Source: Euprymna scolopes
Lineage: Eukaryota > Mollusca > Cephalopoda > Sepiida > Sepiolidae
Length of the DNA: 41,219 bases
Assembly (NCBI GenBank): GCA_024364805.1
Contig: CM044505.1
Location: 84,656,629-84,697,847, forward strand
Direction of reading: 5' to 3'
The translations under genes and the position numbers were made by a program. Under the pieces are notes generated by a model. The model worked only from the letters and a program-made list of their open reading frames with translations. It was not told the origin of the DNA and ran no database searches. Shown here piece after piece: positions 10,985 through 21,740 of this stretch. The stretch's first letter is position 1. Each line of letters opens with the position of its first letter.

Positions 10985-11240
10985 GAAGAGAGTTTCAGAA
11001 GCCTCCAGTCCTTGGAAAGAAGCTACTAGGATAGAAAGCTTTATTATAATGAGGTATTAAAATAGTGAATTGATGGAGACCACAAGAACAATGAGTCAAA
11101 CAAACTGGAACAAACGAAACTGGATAGGTCAGACAATTCTGAAGAACACATGTCATAAAAGAATTTATAGCAAAGACTGAGACTAGCACCATTACATCTG
11201 TGAGCGAAAGAGGTTGCAGAGAAGGCCAAACAAATTACAA
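10985..11240 (-). mobile_element. LINE 3' fragment, minus strand
   Basis: Reverse-complement frames read SFAHRCNGASLSLCYKFFYD then MCSSEL and later FYPSSFFPRTGGF. These match LSHRRNIASLCLFYKYYNG-CSEEL and FYSSSFFPRTARL at the C-terminus of the copy at 26-28 kb. Frameshifted and short. Confidence 0.75.
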
Positions 11241-11373
11241 CAAAGAATAAAAATGACTTTTATGATAAGAGATAAAATGTAATCAAAAAGTTTTGAAGAT
11301 TGTTATATTTCATTTTCCATCTTGTATCTTATTTCTCAATATATTTTTAAATTTTTTTTTAATAATCTTTCAG

Positions 11374-11477
11374 ATCAATGACGCTATGGGTAATAGCTGG
11401 CCTTGGATCTATTTCATCAGCTTGATCATCATTGGGTCATTCTTTGTCCTCAATCTTGTACTTGGTGTCCTCAGTGG
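11374..11477 (+). CDS. Cav1: Cav1 alpha1, exon: IS6 pore-lining helix
   Basis: Seen: acceptor TTTCAG, donor G|GTGAGT, exactly 104 nt, entry phase 0 and exit phase 2. It encodes [20 protein letters not shown] then [14 protein letters not shown] plus two bases of a glycine codon completed by the next exon. Known: IS6 lines the inner pore and takes part in gating and inactivation; [15 protein letters not shown] is the Cav1 signature at its cytoplasmic end. Size and boundaries appear to match the mutually exclusive exon 8/8a of vertebrate CACNA1C, but only one copy is visible here. The ORF runs on a few bases past the donor without similarity. Confidence 0.97.
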
Positions 11478-12205
11478 GTGAGTACAATGCATATATTAAT
11501 TTCTCTCCAGGTGAATTATTTCAAAATTTTTGTGAGCATAAAAATTATACTTACATGCTTTTATTTACGTATACTAAAAGGATACCTATCTCAATATGGA
11601 CAACATTAATTTCCCAAACAGTAGTTTTTACCTGCTTTTATGCCCCCCCCCTACACAGATTGAAACCCACAAATGATAATGCTAAATTTTATGCTTATAA
11701 ATATTTCATTTTCATTTTAGAAAATATGTAAAATTGAATGGTTAAACCTGAGGGGTTTTACAAAGAGATTTAAATTCAAGGAATCTTGCTTAATTAGTTC
11801 CATTATAGATTAAATTTAATGCACATCTTAAATATTTTAATTTTCAAATATTGGGGAGATAATTGTTCCTATATGCCACCTATAACTTTTCTATCACTCC
11901 AAAGAAACTGAAGTTTATTAATTTATGTCTGATACTTATTTCACAAACCGCCTTTGTATAAAATTAAATTAAACATAGCCCTCATTGAAACCCCTTAACG
12001 TCTGTTTTATAAAATTCATAATGATTAATGTAGGATTTATTCCTGCACATACAAGTATATGAACATGTAAACATACCTAACTTTATAAAGACAGAGGTTT
12101 GTAGTAGAAAATATACTTGTGGTAAATAACCTACATGAAACCTATGTGTTTTACTCCACAAAAGAATTCCTCAGGCCAACTGACATGAAAGTATTATATA
12201 TATAG
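11478..12205. other. Intronic DNA, no identified feature
   Basis: AT-rich intron start after the IS6 exon. A careful look for a second IS6-like exon ([11 protein letters not shown]) found none here. Confidence 0.5.
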
Positions 12206-12212
12206 AGAGAGA

Positions 12213-12340
12213 GAAATAAAAAGGAACAAACCATAATATGTGTTCATCAACGTTTCGTCTTTATTTCAAGATTTCCTCAGGATGAATGAAATAAAGATGA
12301 AACGTTGAACATATAATACGGTTTGTTCCTTTTTATTTTT
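12213..12340. repeat. Fold-back repeat, about 128 bp
   Basis: AATAAAAAGGAACAAACC at 12215 is mirrored by GGTTTGTTCCTTTTTATT at 12321-12338, with a further imperfect pairing inward (CAACGTTTCGTCTTTATTTC / GAAATAAAGATGAAACGTTG). Loop near 12270-12280. Confidence 0.8.
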
Positions 12341-12372
12341 CTATTTTGTCGGAATACTATTTCCATTATTTT

Positions 12373-12374
<2 letters not shown>

Positions 12375-12435
<61 letters not shown>

Positions 12436-13162
12436 CTGTGTGTGTGTCTGGTCACAAATAGGCTCCTATATGGTTGACTATTTTAAAAAAAACTGATTAC
12501 ATATAATGATAGAAGGTGTATCGAGACACAGGAATGGGTATGTTTGATCTGGCAGAACGGTGGTTCATTAAAATTGTGGGGTCTGCATTCGCGCCTGCTC
12601 CGCAAAGTATGGAAATAAAAAATTTTTAAAAAATGTTTACTAATGTTTTTGATATAGATGTACATAATAATACTTTGATAAGTATGTTTTAACTTAAATA
12701 GGGATGGTATAATAAAATTGTGGGGTCTGCGTTCGCGCCTGGCCTCCATAGAATGGAAATAGGCACAAACTTTAAAGACTTTTCATATCCATCTGCGTAA
12801 ATATACTTTGATAATTATGTTTCAGTTTGAAGAAATATGGTATAATAAAATTATGGGGTGTTCGTTCGCGCCTGACCTCCATAGAATGGAAATATGTCAC
12901 AAAGTTTAACAAGGTTTTTTTAATATAGATCCACAGAATATTGTGATAAGTTTTTCAGTGTGAACAGGTATGGTATAATAAATTATGGGGTTTATCTATT
13001 TTATTTTTACTTTCATGATATTTTGCTTTGGTTTTGATACCCTCAAATTCGAAGCTATCTCTTTACACACCTTTCTTCTCATAATCTATCATACTTTCAT
13101 AAATCAGAGTCCATTTTCTGTAGGCTGTTTTTGAACCCAATCAACGACGGGTACTTTTGCTA

Positions 13163-13163
<1 letters not shown>
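12375..13163 (+). mobile_element. Helitron-like element with internal 134-bp tandem repeats
   Basis: The 3' end reads CAACGACGGGTACTTTTGCTAG followed by T, matching the end of the family (GCAACG-CCGGGTACC...CTAG). The 5' end lies in or before the (AT)n tract at 12377-12434, which continues into GCTGTGTGTGTGTCTGG. Inside are 3-4 tandem units anchored by TAAAATTGTGGGG at 12569, 12713, 12846 and 12979 (spacing 144, 133, 133). The CCCGG left stem of the terminal hairpin is eroded. No helicase gene, so non-autonomous. Confidence 0.65.
12569..13000. repeat. Tandem repeat, unit about 133-144 bp, 3-4 copies
   Basis: Each unit carries ATTGTGGGGTCTGC(A/G)TTCG CGCCTG near its start and ends in a GGTATGGTATAATA phrase. 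Copies differ by perhaps 15-20%. Internal tandem repetition is known in non-autonomous Helitrons. Confidence 0.8.

Positions 13164-13168
<5 letters not shown>

Positions 13169-13211
<43 letters not shown>
13169..13211. repeat. (AT)n microsatellite
   Basis: About 43 bp of TA repeats immediately after the Helitron end; similar AT tracts are at 1264-1283, 12377-12434, 18893-18931 and 19649-19678. Confidence 0.95.
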
Positions 13212-13215
<4 letters not shown>

Positions 13216-13460
13216 TCCATTCAGTCTTGAAAGACAAAGGATACCCCCTGTAGGGGCAGCTGCATGTGTAATTGTGAAGCAAGTGTTGCGCAATCTCAAT
13301 GACAACTCCCCTGAATCGGCACGGCTTGAGTCTAGTGGCAAGGAGAAGTCTAGGATGACTGAAAACAGTGCCGAGATAAGCAGAGAGCACATATAGTACT
13401 TGGAAGTCCCAAATAGTCACCCATTTAGTACTGACTAGGTTCAACATGGCTTAACTTTGG
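13212..13460 (-). mobile_element. 5S-rRNA-derived SINE, copy 1 (head truncated)
   Basis: Same family as the element at 23564-23859: GTCTTGAAAGACAAAGGATA, then GGATGACTGAAAACAGTG and AGATAAGCAGAGAGCACATA. The end (TCCCAAATAGTCACCCAT TTAGTACTGACTAGG) is the reverse complement of the 5S rRNA 3' half (CTGG-TAGTACTTGGATGGG-GAC). The element lies on the minus strand and its 5' half of the 5S head is lost beside a (CA)n tract. Confidence 0.75.
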
Positions 13461-13466
13461 TGATTA

Positions 13467-13490
13467 CACACACACACACACACACACACA
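13467..13490. repeat. (CA)n microsatellite
   Basis: About 24 bp of ACACAC adjoining the truncated SINE head. Confidence 0.9.
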
Positions 13491-13618
13491 TATTACAATT
13501 TGGTAGATTTGAGTTGAATATAGTAATCTCTATGAAATCATTTTCAGGCTGATTCTGGTTAAAGAGTTTAAAATGAATTTAATAAAGTTATATAAGAAAC
13601 AATCTCAAAATTCCTGTT

Positions 13619-13665
13619 CAGTTATAGGTAATAATTTATTTCATTAGATTAAATTATTACCCATA
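13619..13665. repeat. Hairpin with 18-bp stem
   Basis: GTTATAGGTAATAATTTA is followed 11 bases later by TAAATTATTACCCATAAC, a one-mismatch inverse. AT-rich; no sign of a processed RNA beyond the hairpin. Confidence 0.6.
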
Positions 13666-14404
13666 ACAGACATGAATGAAGTAAATAGACAGTCCACAAA
13701 AATAATTCATCCATGTCTAAAGTTTCTGCTTCCTTTTTTAAGCCATACAATAAAGTAAAAGTTGAAAACTTTTATAACTCATACTAATTGGCATTTTTTT
13801 TTTTTTTTTTTGGTTTTCTGATATCAATATATCTATCACCATTTAAGTATGCTTAATCTGAAGGGGTGGGGTGTAATAAGTATCAAATTATCGCACACTT
13901 TGTCATTGTATTTTTCACTGTTAACCAAGTGATTGTCTAATTAATTAGAGAGGGGAAATAATCAGAAGCTTCTAATGTTATTAATGATAAGAATGTCGTT
14001 TTGTTTTTTTCATGGCGATGTTTCATCTTTTCATTATCTCCGTTTAGACCAAATTGCGTACTGACATAAACATTTCTCATGACAGTTTTCTAAGCCTTAC
14101 TACTTCCGTGCTGGCTCATGACAAATTGGAAGTGGGTGTTTTGCTTGTGACACCATCATTAGAAGATTGTTCTACAGGACGAATGGGCTCTCTCTGTCTG
14201 GTTTGTCTTTTTTCAACAGAGCTCCCAACACCCTTTCCTACATGTATTGCTTTAATCATAGCTAAGGAACTCCGGCTATTTCTTGTATGGTAAACCCCCA
14301 GAATATCTGACAGGGCCTAATAGGTGTTACACCTTGTTCAAGGGTGACCGCAAGCTGTGCAAAACAGCTCCCTGAGGTATCATACATACTTGCATACCCA
14401 AATA

Positions 14405-14512
14405 CATACAGCTCCTAGTATCCTCAAATAATCATCCATCTGGTGCTGGTCAGGCTTAAAACTTTGATCTACCGAGAACCAATGTATCAACATGATTATA
14501 CTGTACATGTTC
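14405..14512 (-). mobile_element. 5S-rRNA-derived SINE head, copy 3 (diverged)
   Basis: AATCATCCATCTGGTGCTGG then TCAGGCTTAAAACTTTGAT and ATCAACATGATTATACTGT aligns in order with the 5S-like part of the 23564-23859 copy (TCCCCCATCTGGTACTGGCC, CAAGCATGATTATGCC). More decayed than the others; the preceding 350 bases may be its body. Confidence 0.55.
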
Positions 14513-14624
14513 AATAAGTTTTCAAAAAGGAATAATTAAGAAACATAATTTTTTGGAGTAAAATGGATGATAATTTTTTAGGTTTTAATAACAATCCAAG
14601 ATCTATTTCTACTAATAACCTATA

Positions 14625-14950
14625 TTTCTCTTAGTCTGTCTGCTTCACTTTTTTCTCAGAAACTACTGCGCTGATCTGGCTAAAATTTTGTATGGACCTT
14701 CGTTATGATGAGATGCAGTGAACTAAATGTTATGGTATTTGTTCAATACACAGTTAGGGATTAATACAGATTAGTATTAAATGCAAAAATGAGCACAATT
14801 TTAACAATATTCAACCATCAAGCTATACTCCTATGAATTCGTTTTTCTCTTGTGTGTATTGATATTCATAGTAAAAACCCTCTTTTCTATTCATTTAAAA
14901 AGAAAGTACAATTTTCTTATATATGGGTTGTGGAATTGCATTCACTAGCA
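14625..14950 (+). mobile_element. Possible Helitron-like 5' fragment
   Basis: Begins CTATATTTCTCTTAGTCTGT CTGCTTC and includes 'actactgcgctgatctggct aaaattttgtatgg', phrases typical of the same Helitron-like family. A CTAG occurs at about 14945 but without the terminal hairpin, so the 3' border is unproven. Confidence 0.35.
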
Positions 14951-15178
14951 AAAGATCTACCTAATTTGCATATTCTTTTAAACATTCATTTTAATTAATT
15001 CCCTATATTTTTTCGATTTTCTTATGGGATGATCATCTTTAGTTAACTATTACGTGTAATTATATTCATGCAGATATTCTACATGATTTATACTTGCATA
15101 ATATTTGCATAAAAATTTTACAGTAAACACAAAATTGTTTCCATGTATATTTATGTATACATATACGTTTTTGTTTAA

Positions 15179-15587
15179 TCTATAAAAGTGAATGTGACTG
15201 TGTATCTGTCTGTGTACATTTCCCTACGGAATAACTTTGTTAATTTTAAGTCTACAGACTTGAAATTTGATATACAGGGTACTGAGATTTGGGAAAATTT
15301 TTGTAATCTGTGTTCGGCCTGAAATTTGGCTATTAAGGGGTCAAAGTTCAACGATTTGACCTTTGAGAACTCTACCAAACTGCTGACAATTTTGGGTCTA
15401 AAGACTTGAAATTTTAGATATAGGTTCCTAGGACATGGTTCTAACTTAATAACTTGATTTGAGCCCAAAACAATAAATGTTAAGGGGTCATAATAGGGGT
15501 CAAAGTTAAAAAAAAAAAAAAAATTGACTACTTTTTTTCTCAACATACACCTCCAAACACCCGGGCAACGCTGGGCTGAAATGCTAG
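15179..15587 (+). mobile_element. Helitron-like non-autonomous element, complete ends
   Basis: Starts A|TCTATAAAAGTGAATGTG at 15179 and ends at 15587 with CCCGGGCAACGCTGGG, nine bases, CTAG|T. TC at the 5' end, a short GC hairpin about 10 bases before a CTRR 3' end, and insertion between A and T without target duplication are the defining marks of Helitrons. 409 bp, no helicase. An open minus-strand frame across it (15175-15606) is an artefact. Confidence 0.75.
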
Positions 15588-16414
15588 TTTGGCATAAAAC
15601 ACCCATTCTAAGTCAATGGGCTATAATTTTGTCCATTTTTTACAGACTAAAAATAAAAAGTCTAATTAATTAATAATATATGAAAGACCAATTAATAAAA
15701 TGCAAAAGTCTAATTAATTAATAATATGCAATATAGTGTTCAAGTATTCAGATTTCCCCCTCCCTCCAAAAAATATAAATAAATGTGCCAAGTACTGCCA
15801 ACTGATAACCCAATATAATTTTCTTCCCATTACTGTTAAGATCTGTTACATCATAGGCAATGATGGCATATCTCTCTTTTTTATGCTGGAAACAAGCTGG
15901 CAACACTGTGTAATAAATCTTGTAAAACAATGTCACTGTTTAAACATGTTTCAATTACCATATGTTGCGTTGATGCTTTGTCTGTCATGCCGACCTACTT
16001 GTTGACACCAGCAAGTGGGCCTTATAAAGGAGACGATAGAAGATAGAATTTGGGCTAAAATAGGTATGGTGGGATACAAAGATCTCTCACATTTCAACAC
16101 TATGCAGGTTGTATTACTGGCAGAGATATGAAACAGGTCTTAGTCATTTCTATTTTCTTGAATTATCGTAACAATTTTCATCAGCAATCAAACGTTTTAT
16201 GAAAATTTTTCCTGCGTGTTTGCTCTCTTTAAGTGTAGATATCGATTGGCTGATTTATTTCCATTAGGAATTTGAAGGAATCAGATGTGAAATTTATGTA
16301 ATTCCCCTTGGGATTAAACATAGTGACAGAAAAAAGCTCCATTGAATATATTGCCAATATGGCTACGATTTGCCCAATATATATTTTTTTTTAATTCATT
16401 AAAACGAAACTATT

Positions 16415-16795
16415 TTTATGTAATTTGGATTATCTGAACTACTGTTCTCAACTTGAGTGTTATTTTCACAATGTTTATTACTTATCTGTTGCATCATGAG
16501 TCCTTGGAGCATCATGGATAAAGTACTAAGTAAAATGCAATTGCTAATTGCTTGAGATGTGTACCTGTTCATGGCTAACAGAATGAAAGCATGCTAACTT
16601 CATGGATTAAATAAAGAGTTCTATTCGAAATTTCATGCAAGTTCCAGAGTTTGACAAGATACACCTGAAGAAAGTCGGAGATTACATCAACCAAAACATT
16701 GAGAAAATAACATCCATAGATGAGAACAGTAGTCTAAGTAATCCAAATAATCAATCCTCACATCAAAAAATTCTGAAACCTATTTTTATGTACGT
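16415..16795. repeat. Fold-back SINE-like repeat, copy 1
   Basis: Left arm TTTGGATTATCTGAACTACT GTTCTCA at 16424 pairs with the right arm TGAGAACAGTAGTCTAAGTA ATCCAAATAA at about 16721-16750. The right-arm block (ACAAGATACACCTGAAGAA) recurs in copy 2 near 18638. Confidence 0.75.
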
Positions 16796-16890
16796 TTTAA
16801 AAATATGTGGGAGATGTTTATGCTTCACCCTGTATAATATTATTTTATCTGATAAACGATGATCAGAATTTGTTTTTTATGTATGATGTT

Positions 16891-17343
16891 NNNNNNNNNN
16901 NNNNNNNNNNNNNNNNNNNNNNNNNNNNNNNNNNNNNNNNNNNNNNNNNNNNNNNNNNNNNNNNNNNNNNNNNNNNNNNNNNNNNNNNNNNNNNNNNNNN
17001 NNNNNNNNNNNNNNNNNNNNNNNNNNNNNNNNNNNNNNNNNNNNNNNNNNNNNNNNNNNNNNNNNNNNNNNNNNNNNNNNNNNNNNNNNNNNNNNNNNNN
17101 NNNNNNNNNNNNNNNNNNNNNNNNNNNNNNNNNNNNNNNNNNNNNNNNNNNNNNNNNNNNNNNNNNNNNNNNNNNNNNNNNNNNNNNNNNNNNNNNNNNN
17201 NNNNNNNNNNNNNNNNNNNNNNNNNNNNNNNNNNNNNNNNNNNNNNNNNNNNNNNNNNNNNNNNNNNNNNNNNNNNNNNNNNNNNNNNNNNNNNNNNNNN
17301 NNNNNNNNNNNNNNNNNNNNNNNNNNNNNNNNNNNNNNNNNNN
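16891..17343. other. Assembly gap (run of N, about 453 bases)
   Basis: Undetermined sequence within the intron between the IS6 and AID exons. All frames shown open across it are meaningless. Anything up to its true size could be hidden here. Confidence 1.
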
Positions 17344-17344
17344 G

Positions 17345-17539
<195 letters not shown>

Positions 17540-17597
17540 TAATATGCCATGCTTATTTCTTTCTTTCTCCCCCCCCCCCCCATAGTATAACACAAAA

Positions 17598-17880
17598 CCA
17601 GTACTTTTAACAGAATGTGCTCTGGTAAACTTTTTGCACTTGTAACCCCTCAATGTAAACACTCTTGACCCACCAGACTGAAGAGATCTAGAAAGATCTT
17701 CTACTTCTTTCCTCTGACCGCTTACATTTAGAATTCTCTTTCTGTTCCGTTTTCCCAACCATACCAACATGCAGAAATTTAAATGTAATATGAGCAAATA
17801 TCTTCCTGCCTTGGTTGCCCCTCCTCCCCAAATATGAACCCTTACACATTAGTGGCAGTATGCCTTGCCTACGGTAACTA
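17598..17880 (+). mobile_element. LINE 3' fragment, plus strand
   Basis: Contains AGAATGTGCTCTGGTAAAC, CCCACCAGACTG and ATGCAGAAATTTAAATGTA, which parallel the 3' coding end and 3' region of the fragments at 2822-3400 and 24050-24100. Frames are broken. Confidence 0.65.
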
Positions 17881-18359
17881 GAATTTAAAAAAATGTTTAA
17901 TTGCATCTGAAGATGAGGCTACAATTTTGAAGATTTGGGGAGTATGGAGTCATTCCTTAGTCACGATTACTCTAACGTCCACTCTGACCAGGGGTGGGAG
18001 TATCTTTCAGGATTCTATCTATGTTAAATAGTATGTAAAAATGAAATTGTATCTGGAGATATACACATAAATTTGGCTTATGAATAACTTATTAAAGCAA
18101 AGCCTGTGAATATATGTTTGAAGATATTAAAAACTTGAATCATCTGTTAAACCAAACAACTGATTTCAGATGAGTGAATATTCCAAGTGGCAGTGCATGG
18201 TGGAGGTGGTGATGGTGATGCAGAAGGACATATGATGACTCAGCAAATGGTTCACCCATGCTGAGTAATAGAGGGAGGATGGGCTCATTATCTGTGTCTT
18301 TCTCTTTCTATGAGTATTGTATCTGTATATAAAATTTAAAAAATAAAAATTTGTATTTG

Positions 18360-18780
18360 ATTCCTCGGACTACTATTCTCATCTTCAGTGTATTTTGTTG
18401 AACTTGGGAATATTTCTGTCAAACTCAAGAATTTGAATGAATTTTGAACGGGGCCTTTTAGTTAATCCATCGGGGTAGCATGCTCTCATTCCATCAGCCA
18501 TGACTGGATAGAGATCCTAAGTAATTTGCAATTGTATTTTTTAATCGCCCACACTAAGAATTGAACCTTCAACCTTCAAAAGAATATAACTTTTACAATT
18601 TATTTTTCCATGTACTCTAACCACTGCGCCACAAGTTCGACAAGATACACCTGAAGAAGGTCGGAGATTACTTACATCGGCCGAAATGTTGTGAAAATGA
18701 CAATCAAAATAAGAACAGTAGTGTGAAGAATCTAAATATGAATAACCTATCCTCATCTAAAAAATTCAGAAACGAAAAAA
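18360..18780 (-). mobile_element. tRNA-derived SINE with fold-back arms, copy 2
   Basis: On the minus strand TTGTGGCGCAGTGGTTAGAG (from about 18633) is a good A-box region and GGTTCAATTCTT (about 18570) a B-box-like segment, some 60 bases apart, as in tRNA-derived SINEs. The outer parts (ACTACTATTCTCATCTTCAG at 18370 and its imperfect inverse near 18700-18730) match the arms of the copies at 16.4 and 34.7 kb. Confidence 0.65.
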
Positions 18781-18890
18781 ATAGAAACTTAACTTACATA
18801 AATCCACGAGACGACCAAATGTTCAAATAGAAACAACCAAAGGACAGAGAATTAACAAGTTTGTGCAAATAGAATATTAAAGCATTCTTC

Positions 18891-18892
<2 letters not shown>

Positions 18893-18931
<39 letters not shown>
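18893..18931. repeat. (AT)n microsatellite
   Basis: About 38 bp of TA repeats followed by TTTATATTTATT; AT-rich low-complexity DNA continues to 19150. Confidence 0.95.
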
Positions 18932-18936
<5 letters not shown>

Positions 18937-19644
18937 TTATTTACTATAATAATTATTAAATACCAGCAGAACAGCTTTGGACTACTGGTTTTTCTTTATG
19001 GTTACATTTAGTGGGACATCATAAATATATATATGATGTCCAATTAAGTATAATAAATAATATTATATATATATCATCGTACATATATTTATAATATATC
19101 AACATACATATAATATTTATTATATTTATAATATAAATAATATATATATATGTGCGTGTGTGTGTTATATTGGAACCCTATGCTAACACGTAGAGATTGT
19201 GTTAACTAAAATGAATTTTGGGAGCGTTCCATTAACTACATGGCAACAGGTAAGAATAGACCCCATGCACCTAGCAAGTGAGGCAACAAGGGTCAAGAGT
19301 TATCTCCCTGGACAAACCAGCTAAAAGCAGGTGTCAAATTGTTAGATAGAAATTGCATCATGTGATCACATAGTGTGGACGCTTCTTTGCCGCAAAACTA
19401 ACGATGTAGGGATCTAAATGAAATTGAACTCTGACCAAAGCATGTCTGCAAATGTGCAGCTAAATAATTTTTGTACAAATAAGATAGTTATACATAATAA
19501 ACATCTCTATTTATTATTGAGCACTTTTATATTAAAGCAGTAAGGATTCACTGGATTTTAACCCTACAGGTGTAATATTACGTGCATTACTGTATATATA
19601 CATTCAATAAAATCTTTTAGTCATTTATACATGGAAAAAAAACA

Positions 19645-19680
<36 letters not shown>

Positions 19681-20296
19681 ATCATCATCATCATCATCAT
19701 CATGCAGTCCATCAGTCTTGACGATGACTAGTCGGGGGCTCAGTGCTTTATCCTTCGGTGTTGGCATAGTCCTCTTTCTGTGTGAAACATCCGGTCACAG
19801 GCACTACATATGTGGGTGCCAGAGTTGTGTCGTCTAATGTGCCCGGTCCATTCAACATTAATGATATAATGCAATCAACATTTAAAAAAAAAATAGACAA
19901 TTTATATGCTATCCACAAAAACAATACAAAACATTCCCCTTGTTTATATTTCTAGTGATAGTGGTACTATCCTAATACTGAATCCGACTGCTTGAGTTCT
20001 TGGAATACTAGATCCACATATTCCAAACTTAGAACTTGTATAAAGGTTAATATCCATGTATAAGTTTTCATGGATGAAGTTCAATTTTTTTTATCATATA
20101 CAACTGTAAAACTTTTTGTTCTTTTTATCATATGTACACACATGCAAATGAGTTGAATTCTAACTAGATTTTGCATTTCTATTGACTGAAGAAAAATAGA
20201 AGCCATTGGAAAATTATCCATCTCCATAGGGGGAAGGATATTTAAAAACAAAGCAATATATTAAAAAGCTTTTAAAATGTCAAACCATAATGATAG

Positions 20297-20335
<39 letters not shown>

Positions 20336-20930
20336 GATTTTCAAAGATATGCTCTTTTCATCTGAGGATAAACATTAGTAAAAAAAAAAAAGATGCATCA
20401 CTGATTAGCATAACATTTTTTGAAAAAAAAAAAAAAAGGCATTGCAACAGAATAGCAAATTACAATCAATCAACTAATTAGCCAACCAATCAATTAATTC
20501 ATGAAACGGTAATTTGTGAAGTCGAAGGAGGAATCTGGAATCCAAGCATTAACAATCCAAGTGTAAACTGCAGCTTAACAAAAAACTTGTTAAATTGTGA
20601 AAAACCAAACGATTAATGAAGCTGTATTCAATAATATCCACACTGAAGAGCAAGCCATCCTAGATGTGAAGGGATTACCATAAAATCCAACAAGTCAATA
20701 AGTCTGAAAAAATTGTACTCCACACTAAAGTTTATCTTTTGAGGAAAAGCGCCTGTCTTTGAAAATCTTATGGATTAAGGATTTTTCATTATTATAATTC
20801 CTTGTTTGAACTTTATAGATCTATAGATCTATATAGATATAATTCATTCAATTTTATTTATATAGATATAATTCATTCAATTTTATTTTTATTGTCTACC
20901 TTTCCTATTTGTTTAATTACTCTATCTAGT
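18932..20930. other. Intronic DNA with low-complexity tracts, no gene
   Basis: Holds AT-rich tracts (19020-19150), an (AT)n run (19649-19678), an (ATC)n run (19679-19704), a (GT)n run (20297-20326) and a 28-bp direct repeat at about 20835-20890 (ATATAGATATAATTCATTCA). A GC-richer block at 19705-19855 may be an unidentified repeat. No coding exon is recognised. Confidence 0.5.
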
Positions 20931-20939
20931 ATCTCTCTT

Positions 20940-21640
20940 TGACGGAATGGTCATTACTGACCAACTGTTGTACTCTTCACAAATCATTGCCATTAACTCC
21001 AGTTCTGCCCCTTCTGAGAAACACTGCCATGCTAATATCCATAATGTCTTTCACATTGTCTCACATTCTTGTTTTTGGTCTTCCTCATCCTCTTTTGCCA
21101 GGGGTTGTACCACTGAGCAAATCTTTTGTTAGGCAGTCTGCTCTGGCTACATGTCCCAAAAATCGCAATTTTCTGTCATTGGTGATGTCCAGCAGTCTTC
21201 GGCATGGTTCAATATACTCCATAACCCATTCGTTTGTACATTTGTCCACCCAGCTTACATCATGATGAAGTCTACAGTAGCACCATAATTCAAAAGCAGC
21301 AATTTTCTTGTCGACTTTCTTCAAGACCCAACATTCTGTTGTGTATGTTGCTATTGAGAATACCAAAGCTTGCAGAAGTCATTTCTTTGTGCATTGTCAA
21401 TGTTTCTTTGTGCTGTCAACGTCAGCAAAACAAAGGTAATAAAAGTAACACAGGCACCAAATGCTGAAAACCTAATTGTGGACAATCAAAATGTTAAATT
21501 GTTTGTGGAAACTGCCCCCAGGTAGTTGAAATCTTCTACATTTTCAACATACTTTGTGCAATAATTTTTGTCTTTGCGATTGTAATACATCATCTTACTT
21601 TTTTGGTGTCATTTACTTTGTTTGTGAAAACTGCCCCCAG
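20940..21640 (-). mobile_element. LINE fragment of a second lineage, C-terminal region
   Basis: Minus-strand frame from 21366 to 21085 reads TTECWVLKKVDKKIAAFELW then CYCRLHHDVSWVDKCTNEWV and LRFLGHVARADCLTKDLLSG. This is the W-LKK-D--I-AFE-W--R-----SW-D--TN---L----LGHV-R- pattern after the RT domain of a common animal non-LTR group. Farther upstream on the same strand (about 21600-21500) a VEDFNYLGAVST phrase matches the F-YLGS segment. Frameshifted and 5' truncated. Confidence 0.75.
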
Positions 21641-21740
21641 GTAGTTGAAATCTTCTATAAGTACATGACACCAAAAAAGTAAGATGATGTATTATAATGG
21701 CAAAGACAGAAATGATTGCACAAAGTAAATTCAAAGCCAC
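21532..21740. repeat. Inverted duplication within LINE fragment
   Basis: The stretch at 21545-21618 (TACTTTGTGCAATAATTTTTG ... CACTT) recurs inverted at 21663-21730 (TGACACCAAAAAAGTAAGAT GATGTATTATAATGG). A 32-base direct repeat of ACTGCCCCCAGGTAGTTGAA also occurs at 21509 and 21629. The pattern implies a rearranged or twin-primed LINE insertion. Confidence 0.75.

Noticed and set aside
13141-13447. Frames with (IY)n repeats
   Set aside because: Translation of an (AT)n microsatellite joined to a SINE.
15175-15606. 143-codon minus-strand frame
   Set aside because: Coincides almost exactly with a Helitron-like element and includes its terminal hairpin; no protein similarity recognised.
19163-19568. 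Possible solo LTR (TGTTATATTGG...CCCTACA, about 406 bp)
   Set aside because: TG/CA ends and an AATAAA-like site are suggestive, but no flanking duplication, primer site or coding remnant was found.
20939-21265. 108-codon plus-strand frame
   Set aside because: Antisense shadow of the LINE fragment on the minus strand.
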